A DNA stretch of 5,355 nt from Alphaproteobacteria bacterium (GTDB lineage Bacteria; Pseudomonadota; Alphaproteobacteria; Sphingomonadales; Emcibacteraceae), in NCBI GenBank assembly GCA_030432815.1, contig JAUILB010000215.1, forward strand, positions 1 through 5,355, written 5' to 3'. Below the pieces are notes generated by a model. That model made no database searches. It saw only the letters and a list, made by a program, of their open reading frames with translations, and was not told the DNA's origin. Shown piece by piece: positions 1 to 4,770 of the stretch. The position numbers and the translations under genes are program-made. Positions within the stretch are counted from its first letter, which is position 1. Every line of letters begins with the position of its first letter.

Positions 1-23
1 ATGTTGTTAATTACATTATTCAT
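1..23 (-). CDS. Probable start of a downstream gene (partial, leaves the window)
   Basis: Reading the minus strand, an ATG at 23-21 opens a frame of seven codons (M-N-N-V-I-N-N) that runs off the window edge. It is preceded by AGGG at 33-30 with a six-A spacer, a good ribosome binding site that directly abuts the TAA stop of the aminotransferase. The same layout (AGGG, run of A, ATG) precedes the aminotransferase itself. The gap of ten bases and shared strand imply co-transcription and perhaps translational coupling. Seven residues do not identify the product. Semialdehyde dehydrogenases often sit beside this class of transaminase, but that is only a guess from context. Confidence 0.5.
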
Positions 24-33
24 TTTTTTCCCT

Positions 34-1347
34 TTATACAGCGTTCAGGATGTCATCGAGCGTATCAATAATGGTTTCTATTTGTTTTTCATCAACGATA
101 AGCGGTGGTGAAAGGGCAATGATGTCACCAGTTGTTCTAATAAGTACACCTTTTTCAAAAGCTTTAAGATAGGCTTCAAATGCCCGGGCGGTTGGCGCGC
201 CTTCCCTGGGTATTAAATCGATTGCCGCGACAATACCAAAATTCCGGATATCCCGAACCAGATCATGACGCGCAAGCGAATGTACGGCTTTTTCAAAAAA
301 TGGCGTCAGGGCTGCTGCACGCTTAAATAAATCCTGTTCCTCATAAACATCCATGGTTGCTATTCCGGCGGCGCAGGCCAGGGGATGCCCTGAATAGGTA
401 TAGCCATGAAACAATTCAATTACATCGGGCGGGCCCTGCATAATTGTATCATGTATTTCATCACTCAGCAGAACGGCCCCCATGGGGACTGCGCCGTTGG
501 TTAACCCCTTGGCTGTGTTGATCATATCGGGTTCTATCCCCAGCAACGATGCTGTGGATACATCGCCGGTACGTCCGAAAGCGGTAATAACCTCATCAAA
601 AATAAGCAAAATATCATTTTCTTTTGTAATCTGCCGCAGGCGTTCAAGATAACCTTTGGGTGGCACAACAACACCGGCAGAACCGGCCATTGGTTCGACG
701 ATGACTGCAGCTATTGTTTCAGCACCATGTAAATCAATAATCTCAAGTAGTCTGTCTGCAAGTTCAGCTCCATTTTCCGGCTGGCCTTTTGAAAACAGGT
801 TCCCTTCCACATTGTGGGTGTGGGGAAGGTGGTCAATTTCGGGTAGGAAAGGCCCATAAACCTTGCGGGCAGTAGGGATCCCTCCGACAGAAAGGCCACC
901 GAAATTAACACCGTGATAGCCCTTGTCGCGGCCAATCAGCTTTACTTTTTCAGGATTTCCGCGCGCCTTAAAATAAGCCCGGGCAATTTTAAGGGATGTA
1001 TCAGCGGATTCTGAGCCGGAATTGGTGAAGAAAACATGATTAAGATCGCCGGGGAACATGTTTGCCAGACGTTCTGCAAACTCAAAAGCCCCAAGATGGC
1101 CACCCTGAAACGCAGGTGAATAAGTCATTTGGTCAACCTGAAATTTAAGAGCATCATTAATTTTTTTCTGGCCATGCCCGGCATTCACACACCAAAGACC
1201 CGCGACACCGTCAAGTATTTTTTTTCCTTCGGTTGTCTGGTAATACATTCCTTGTGCAGAGGCAAAAAGTCGCGGGCTCTTCTTAAAGGCGCGATTTGCC
1301 GTAAAGGGCATCCAATAGGATTCAAGGCTTTGCATGTTAGCGGTCAT
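34..1347 (-). CDS. Omega-amino acid:pyruvate aminotransferase-like, class III PLP enzyme
   Basis: This 437-residue protein is a full-length class III (fold type I) pyridoxal-phosphate aminotransferase, cytosolic. It most resembles the beta-alanine/omega-amino acid:pyruvate transaminase group, which moves the terminal amino group of an omega-amino acid or amine to pyruvate, giving a semialdehyde plus alanine. Visible signatures: WMPFTANR (12-19), GLWCVNAGHG (50-59), phosphate-binding NSGSES (109-114), GYHG (143-146), FDEVITAFGRTG (250-261) with D251 contacting the pyridine nitrogen, the Schiff-base lysine K280 in TAKGLTNGA, and TYSGHP (317-322). R404 in GVLIRTTGD aligns with the arginine that binds the substrate carboxylate in this family. 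I chose the ATG at 1347 because GAGGG at 1357-1353 lies five bases before it; the in-frame ATG at 1359 has no such site. It follows the oxidase gene on the same strand after about 70 bases. Putrescine, beta-alanine, GABA or taurine are all possible substrates. Confidence 0.93.
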   Translation of the reverse strand: MTANMQSLESYWMPFTANRAFKKSPRLFASAQGMYYQTTEGKKILDGVAGLWCVNAGHGQKKINDALKFQVDQMTYSPAFQGGHLGAFEFAERLANMFPGDLNHVFFTNSGSESADTSLKIARAYFKARGNPEKVKLIGRDKGYHGVNFGGLSVGGIPTARKVYGPFLPEIDHLPHTHNVEGNLFSKGQPENGAELADRLLEIIDLHGAETIAAVIVEPMAGSAGVVVPPKGYLERLRQITKENDILLIFDEVITAFGRTGDVSTASLLGIEPDMINTAKGLTNGAVPMGAVLLSDEIHDTIMQGPPDVIELFHGYTYSGHPLACAAGIATMDVYEEQDLFKRAAALTPFFEKAVHSLARHDLVRDIRNFGIVAAIDLIPREGAPTARAFEAYLKAFEKGVLIRTTGDIIALSPPLIVDEKQIETIIDTLDDILNAV

Positions 1348-1352
1348 TTTTT

Positions 1353-1357
1353 CCCTC
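1353..1357 (-). promoter_or_regulatory. Ribosome binding site deciding the aminotransferase start
   Basis: On the minus strand GAGGG is followed by five A residues and then ATG (1347). The sequence lies inside the extra codons that would be added by the alternative ATG at 1359, which has only an A/T-rich stretch upstream. This supports the shorter protein. Confidence 0.7.
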
Positions 1358-1378
1358 ATGAAAAATTATTGTTAAAAA

Positions 1379-1408
1379 AGTATATACCGATGAATAAGCA
1401 AGTATCAA
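1379..1408 (-). promoter_or_regulatory. Candidate sigma-70-type promoter for the aminotransferase
   Basis: On the minus strand TTGATA (1408-1403, five of six matches to TTGACA) and TATACT (1384-1379, five of six to TATAAT) are separated by 18 bases. Transcription would begin near 1372, giving a leader of roughly 25 bases that includes the GAGGG site. It lies just after the stop codon of the oxidase gene, so the transaminase may be transcribed both by read-through and on its own. The match is by eye in AT-rich DNA. Confidence 0.4.
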
Positions 1409-1417
1409 TTGGATAAG

Positions 1418-2716
1418 CTAATTTCCTTCAATATGATCCAGAAAACTATGCCATTTTAACACCATAGGCATAAACCACGGCTTGCCCGTATAAAAAGGTT
1501 TGCTTTCAAAAGGCAGATCATCAAAAGCTGTTTGATAATCATCAATCCCAAGGATACGATTAGCAAGCTTATTTGCAAGATAAATGGAGCGGGTCACGCC
1601 GGATCCGCAATATCCCATGGCGTAATAGATGCCGTCCTGTTTTCCCAGATGGGGTGCGTGGTCAAAGGTATAGGCAACTTTGCCAGACCAAGAATATTCA
1701 ATCTTCACAGTTTCAAGTTCAGGAAAAATTTTACACAAATGTTTTTTTAGCATTTTACCGTTTTGTATTGCCCGATCATAGGTATCAATCCCCCGCGCAC
1801 CAAATAAGACGCGTTTATGATCCGGACTTGCGCGGTAATATTGCACAAGACGGTGATTGCCCCCATGCATCCTTTTATTGGGAAACAGCCTATTGATAAA
1901 GTCTGGTGAAAGTTGCTCGCTTGCGATCATCGCAGATGTGATGGGAAGTAATCGTTTTGAAAAATATTTCCGGGTGCTACGGGCGAATTTTTTTGTATAT
2001 CCGTTACTGGCGACAACAACGTCACGTGCGGTCAATCCGCCTTTTTCTGTTTCTACTTTAATGCCGTTTGGTGTTTGATATGTATTTCCCACCAATGTTT
2101 TTTCAAATACCAACCCACCGCGAGATATTACTTTTTTTGCCAGTTCACACAAGAGTTTAAATGGATGAAGTCCTCCGTCCTGATGGTAAACTATGCCTCC
2201 CTGATACAGATCAGAACCGATTTCAGAGTGAATGTCCTGTTTTTTAACCACATCAAAATGAAATCCTTTTAAGGCTGTCAGCTTTTCACTGTCGCGTATT
2301 ATATTTTCAATAGCCTTTTGTGTAGTCGCACCCCGAAAACGACCAGTCATTTCGAAATCACAATCTATTGATTCTTTGGTGATGAAGGATTTGAAAAATT
2401 CTATGGCGTGCATTCCTTCCTGCAGGATAGCCATTGCTTTTTTGTTACCATATTTAGTCGTCAGGCCTTCAAGCCCCAGTTTGTGAAGACTTGGTCCCAC
2501 CATCCCACCATTTTTACCGCTTGCACCGTCCCCTATGGTCATTGCATCAAATATAGCGACAGTGCGTCCACTACGTAACAAGTGCAAGGCTGTGGATAGG
2601 CCTGTAAATCCGCCTCCTATAATAACAACATCGATAACTTTCGGTATTTCTGGCGTAGGGAAGGTCGGCTTTTTTATTCCGATATGCCAGTATGGTGTAT
2701 CCTGAAATTGTAACAT
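1418..2716 (-). CDS. FAD-dependent amine/amino-acid oxidoreductase, DAO family, PuuB/OrdL-like
   Basis: The 432-residue product is a complete DAO-family flavoprotein of the gamma-glutamylputrescine oxidase (PuuB/OrdL) type. Such enzymes oxidise a primary or secondary amine C-N bond to an imine, which hydrolyses to an aldehyde or oxo acid. Seen in the protein: the Rossmann dinucleotide motif IIGGGFTG (32-39) with D57 at the end of the second strand, the family motif GASGKNGG (64-71), IDCDFEMTGRF (117-127), HPFKLL (184-189), WSGKVAYTFDHAP (343-355), and the C-terminal FAD-contact segment GYCGSGV (368-374). A short pre-Rossmann extension beginning DTPYW is usual for this group. No signal peptide is visible, so it should be cytosolic. 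The ATG at 2716 has only a weak GGA six bases upstream. It is first of the minus-strand unit with the transaminase, suggesting both act on one amine or polyamine route; the substrate is not determined. Confidence 0.9.
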   Translation of the reverse strand: MLQFQDTPYWHIGIKKPTFPTPEIPKVIDVVIIGGGFTGLSTALHLLRSGRTVAIFDAMTIGDGASGKNGGMVGPSLHKLGLEGLTTKYGNKKAMAILQEGMHAIEFFKSFITKESIDCDFEMTGRFRGATTQKAIENIIRDSEKLTALKGFHFDVVKKQDIHSEIGSDLYQGGIVYHQDGGLHPFKLLCELAKKVISRGGLVFEKTLVGNTYQTPNGIKVETEKGGLTARDVVVASNGYTKKFARSTRKYFSKRLLPITSAMIASEQLSPDFINRLFPNKRMHGGNHRLVQYYRASPDHKRVLFGARGIDTYDRAIQNGKMLKKHLCKIFPELETVKIEYSWSGKVAYTFDHAPHLGKQDGIYYAMGYCGSGVTRSIYLANKLANRILGIDDYQTAFDDLPFESKPFYTGKPWFMPMVLKWHSFLDHIEGN

Positions 2717-2827
2717 TTTGCATCCAAAAAAATTAATTTGTGTAAATCGTAACTTTCTTTTTATATTTTATGAAGTACCATAGCAGCATTGTTTAGTTTG
2801 ATAAAAAGGATGCGGACTAACCAAAAT
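2717..2827. promoter_or_regulatory. Divergent intergenic region between the oxidase and response-regulator genes
   Basis: This AT-rich gap of 111 bases separates two genes transcribed away from each other and must hold promoters for both. On the plus strand TTGTGT (2738-2743) and TATATT (2762-2767) are spaced by 18 bases and could serve the response regulator, though the first hexamer is poor. No convincing hexamer pair was found for the oxidase gene. No clear palindromic operator was seen. Confidence 0.35.
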
Positions 2828-3349
2828 ATGAGTGAATATAAAAAATCGATGGATATCAAGGATCTGAAAATTCTGATCGTTGACAGTAATGTCTTTATTG
2901 CCAAAATGCTTTATTCGATATTGGAAGCATTTGGCATACGTAATATCATTCTCTGCCATACGCTGGAAGAAGCGGAAAAAAAATATTATAGCGATGAAAT
3001 AAACTGCGTCTTTGTGGATTTTATGATGCAAAACCGGTCAGGAATTGAATTCATCAAAACGCTTCGCACCAAACCCGGTGAAAAGAACGATCAGAAGCTG
3101 CCGATTATTTTAAATACAGGTTTAACAGACATGGATACTATTTTTATGGCCCGCGATGCAGGTGTTACTGAGGTTATAAGTAAACCTTTCTCGCCTGCGC
3201 AGGTCCTAAGCAAGCTGGAAAATGCGGTGAACAATCCGCGGGACTTTATTGAAATAGATGAATTTATAGGGCCGGATCGCCGCCGTAGTCGGTTGAATAA
3301 CAATGAATGGAGTGGTGAAAATGACCGCCGCAGACATAACGCAAATTAA
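2828..3349 (+). CDS. Single-domain (CheY-like) response regulator with a GPDRRR basic tail
   Basis: The 173-residue product is one receiver domain (about residues 12-136) followed by a charged tail, with no DNA-binding or enzymatic output domain. The phospho-acceptor is D64 (VFVDFMM), T97 (ILNTG) is the switch residue and K119 (VISKPF) the conserved lysine, so phosphorylation looks possible. The N-terminal acidic pair is D19-S20 rather than the usual two acidic residues, which may weaken or alter Mg2+ binding. The tail carries GPDRRR (148-153) and a second NDRRR (165-169), a style I recall from alphaproteobacterial CheY-like proteins. I prefer the ATG at 2828 because GGA at 2814-2816 precedes it; a longer frame opens at TTG 2789 and ATG 2810, and a shorter one at ATG 2849. 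It is followed after 23 bases by the HPt-like gene, its probable partner. The pathway it serves is unknown. Confidence 0.88.
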   Translation: MSEYKKSMDIKDLKILIVDSNVFIAKMLYSILEAFGIRNIILCHTLEEAEKKYYSDEINCVFVDFMMQNRSGIEFIKTLRTKPGEKNDQKLPIILNTGLTDMDTIFMARDAGVTEVISKPFSPAQVLSKLENAVNNPRDFIEIDEFIGPDRRRSRLNNNEWSGENDRRRHNAN

Positions 3350-3372
3350 AACAGTGAATAACTGGAATTAGA

Positions 3373-3774
3373 ATGAGTGATGAGCAGCAGAAAATAAAAG
3401 ATGAGATGATTGCAAAAGCGAACCGTGCCGTTAATGAGGTTGCTCAAGAATTCATTGGTGGTTTAAATCAGCGCGTGACAGATCTTGAAAAAGCGATCGT
3501 TGCAAATGATAGAAATACAGTACTTGAATTGGCCTATAATTTGGAGACAGAAGCCGCGACATTTGGATGGCCCAGAGTAACGCGTATATGCAAATGGCTC
3601 AGAAGGATATTTTCCGGTGATTTTGATCAAAAACCTGATGCAGAAGATGTGTTAGAAACACTGAATGGATTGAAGTTGATGGTCGCGGACACAGACAATC
3701 CTGATGAAGTACGTGACGAAGAACTTTTTGGCAAGCTTTACCCTGCAATGCAAAAGGCCGTAACAGATATTTAA
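3373..3774 (+). CDS. HPt-like protein lacking the phosphotransfer histidine
   Basis: This 133-residue, mainly helical and highly charged protein resembles the histidine-phosphotransfer proteins found beside single-domain response regulators in Alphaproteobacteria. The canonical helix reads A-H-x-(I/L)-(K/R)-G-x-A/G-x-x-F-G-(Y/W); here residues 54-66 read AYNLETEAATFGW. The hydrophobic and FG positions are kept, but the phospho-accepting His is Tyr55 (TAT, one base from CAT), the basic residue is Glu58 and the Gly is Thr59. It therefore should not relay phosphate; it may instead bind the neighbouring receiver as a decoy, scaffold or sequestering partner. GGA at 3364-3366 lies six bases before the ATG. 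The gene follows the response regulator in the same direction at a 23-base gap, so the two are very likely one operon. The HPt assignment rests on motif pattern and context and is not certain. Confidence 0.75.
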   Translation: MSDEQQKIKDEMIAKANRAVNEVAQEFIGGLNQRVTDLEKAIVANDRNTVLELAYNLETEAATFGWPRVTRICKWLRRIFSGDFDQKPDAEDVLETLNGLKLMVADTDNPDEVRDEELFGKLYPAMQKAVTDI

Positions 3775-3800
3775 CAGTGTATCTTAAGAAAGCGACAAGC

Positions 3801-4055
3801 TTATGCTGCTTCTTTACTGCTAGTGCTATCTTCATTGGAAGCTTGCGTTCTTTTATCACGATTGTGGACCATATCGTCCATCAATTTGCAGATCATTTGG
3901 CTGCCGGTTTTTTCGAATAAAAAAGGCAGGAATGCGTGGACAAGGCAAGCCATCAATGCAATTGTCATTTTACCACAAAAAGATAGAGCGGAAATTAAAT
4001 GGCCAAAATATGTTTCACCAACTGAAGCCGGATGCTCTGTAAAAGAAATACGCAT
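3801..4055 (-). CDS. Small membrane-associated protein, DUF6356-like
   Basis: The 84-residue product begins with FTEHPASVGETY (5-16) and contains a hydrophobic stretch about 29-47 ending in LVHAFLPFLF (38-47), then a polar tail rich in Lys, Asp, Ser and Thr. This order (HPxSVGETY followed by LVHxxxPFLF) matches a short alphaproteobacterial family of unknown function that I remember as DUF6356; the number is from memory. One membrane-spanning or membrane-dipping helix is likely. A good ribosome binding site, AAAGGA at 4068-4063, precedes the ATG at 4055 by seven bases, which favours this frame over the similar-length open frame on the opposite strand. It is convergent with the HPt-like gene, whose stop is 26 bases away. 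No biochemical role is known to me; some homologues carry the label capsule biosynthesis protein, which I regard as unsupported. Confidence 0.78.
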   Translation of the reverse strand: MRISFTEHPASVGETYFGHLISALSFCGKMTIALMACLVHAFLPFLFEKTGSQMICKLMDDMVHNRDKRTQASNEDSTSSKEAA

Positions 4056-4230
4056 TTCTGTTTCCTTTAAATAAAATTCAATATTGGATCGGAAACTAAC
4101 ATAACCGCTTTGGAAAGATGTTGCTTTTTTAAGAATTATCGAACGAATATATGAAAAATAAATCTAATATTGTTGTATTAAGTAAAATAAAATAACTATT
4201 TACTTGGCAATAATAAGAAAATATTATTCA
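4056..4230. other. AT-rich intergenic stretch upstream of the small membrane protein gene
   Basis: These 175 bases lie between the stop of the Lrp-type gene and the start of the small membrane protein gene, both on the minus strand. They must carry the latter's leader and possibly its promoter. GATAAT (4140-4135 on the minus strand) is a possible -10 element but has no good -35 partner. Two A/T-rich inverted repeats sit at the end nearest the Lrp-type gene. No coding frame or RNA gene was recognised. Confidence 0.5.
4180..4228. repeat. Two tandem A/T-rich inverted repeats after the Lrp-type gene
   Basis: AAGTAAA (4180-4186) pairs with TTTACTT (4199-4205) over a 12-base loop, and AATAATA (4209-4215) pairs with TATTATT (4222-4228) over a six-base loop. 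Both lie immediately downstream of the Lrp-type stop codon on the minus strand. They could slow or end transcription, but the stems contain almost no G-C pairs, so they are not convincing intrinsic terminators. Confidence 0.3.
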
Positions 4231-4692
4231 TTATATGTAATTTAGTGGTAATTTGGTTGTATGTTTAATCTCTTCCATTACAAAGCTGGAACTGACATCA
4301 TAAAGATCATCTATTTTTGAAATTATTTCCTGATACACCCTGTCATACTCTTCGATATCCGGTACTAAAATTTTTAATGAATAATCAGTTTCACCACTAA
4401 GGCGCAATACCTCTATCACCTCCGGGATATGGACGATTGATTTCTTGAAATTAACAAGCCAGTCCTTGGAATGACGGCTTGTTTTAATATTCACAATCAC
4501 CGTCAGGCCAAGATTTAATTTCTTTTTATTTACAATGGCGACGCGTTTTTCAATGAAACCCTTTTCTTCAAGGATTTGAACACGGCGCCAGCAAGGCGTT
4601 GTTGAAAGACCTACTTTTTCTGATAAAGCTGCGGTGGAGATGGTAGCATCTTCCTGAAGGCATTTTAGAATTTTCTTGTCGAAGTCATCCAT
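4231..4692 (-). CDS. Lrp/AsnC-family transcriptional regulator
   Basis: The 153-residue protein has the full two-domain Lrp/AsnC layout. The N-terminal winged helix-turn-helix spans about residues 1-50: FDKKILKCLQEDATIS, then the recognition helix STTPCWRRVQIL (30-41) and the wing LEEKGFIEK. The C-terminal RAM (ligand-sensing and oligomerisation) domain spans about 62-145, with LSGETDYSLKILV (98-110) around the effector loop and the usual ending KHTTKLPL (143-150). Members bind DNA as dimers to octamers and respond to amino acids. ATG 4692 is chosen because GGAAG (4705-4701) precedes it by eight bases; a TTG at 4707 would add five residues and contain that site. The gene follows the flavoprotein gene on the same strand by 78 bases and may regulate it, itself, or the transaminase/oxidase block. 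Lrp-like boxes in its upstream gap suggest autoregulation. Confidence 0.92.
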   Translation of the reverse strand: MDDFDKKILKCLQEDATISTAALSEKVGLSTTPCWRRVQILEEKGFIEKRVAIVNKKKLNLGLTVIVNIKTSRHSKDWLVNFKKSIVHIPEVIEVLRLSGETDYSLKILVPDIEEYDRVYQEIISKIDDLYDVSSSFVMEEIKHTTKLPLNYI

Positions 4693-4712
4693 GGGTAAAT
4701 CTTCCAATATTA

Positions 4713-4727
4713 TAGAATGAATTTCTA
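4713..4727 (-). promoter_or_regulatory. Candidate Lrp-type operator (box 1, proximal)
   Basis: TAGAATGAATTTCTA is an interrupted palindrome with five-base arms (TAGAA/TTCTA) and a five-base centre. It matches 12 of 15 positions of the E. coli Lrp consensus YAGHAWATTWTDCTR. It lies about 20 bases before the Lrp-type start codon and touches a TATAAT at 4714-4709. It would be inside the leader if transcription starts at the upstream -10. AT-rich background makes chance matches easy. Confidence 0.4.
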
Positions 4728-4748
4728 ATTTTACGGTGCTGAATCATA

Positions 4749-4754
4749 ATTATA
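4749..4754 (-). promoter_or_regulatory. Candidate -10 element of the Lrp-type gene
   Basis: A perfect TATAAT on the minus strand. Initiation about seven bases downstream, near 4742, would give a leader of roughly 50 bases before ATG 4692. A second perfect TATAAT at 4714-4709 would start transcription within the ribosome binding site, so the upstream one is the better candidate. Neither has a good -35 hexamer at 16-18 bases, which may mean activator dependence or a different sigma factor. Confidence 0.35.
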
Positions 4755-4767
4755 GACTAATATTCAG
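4753..4767 (-). promoter_or_regulatory. Candidate Lrp-type operator (box 2, distal)
   Basis: TAGACTAATATTCAG matches 12 of 15 positions of the E. coli Lrp consensus YAGHAWATTWTDCTR. Its centre is 40 bases from the centre of box 1, close to four helical turns, and it overlaps the upstream TATAAT. It begins only a few bases after the flavoprotein stop codon. Binding here would be expected to hinder RNA polymerase; this is inference. Confidence 0.35.
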
Positions 4768-4770
4768 ATT

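Noticed and set aside
1348..1359. Four extra N-terminal codons for the aminotransferase from the ATG at 1359
   Set aside because: No ribosome binding site precedes it, and the GAGGG that serves the ATG at 1347 would lie inside these codons.
1129..1416. Plus-strand open frame antisense to the aminotransferase start
   Set aside because: It is a shadow of the strongly supported minus-strand gene, with no ribosome binding site or domain pattern.
1573..1896. Plus-strand open frame antisense to the oxidase gene
   Set aside because: It has a composition without a family pattern and lies wholly inside a well-supported gene.
2789..2827. Longer response regulator starting at TTG 2789 or ATG 2810
   Set aside because: The added residues are not receiver-like and neither start has a properly spaced ribosome binding site; the AAAAGG before 2810 directly abuts the ATG.
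3731..3846. Three AAGCTT-containing sites as a possible repeat or recombination site
   Set aside because: The shared core is six to eight bases only, spacing is irregular, and no flanking duplication is present.
3599..3859. Minus-strand open frame of 86 codons across the end of the HPt-like gene
   Set aside because: It overlaps two better genes, and its translation resembles no known protein.
3823..4074. Plus-strand open frame of 83 codons opposite the small membrane protein gene
   Set aside because: Its translation shows no recognisable family pattern, while the minus-strand frame has clear conserved motifs and a good ribosome binding site.
4693..4707. TTG start adding five residues to the Lrp-type regulator
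   Set aside because: The family typically begins just before the LD-x-x-D-x-x-I-L helix, and the GGAAG site fits the ATG at 4692.
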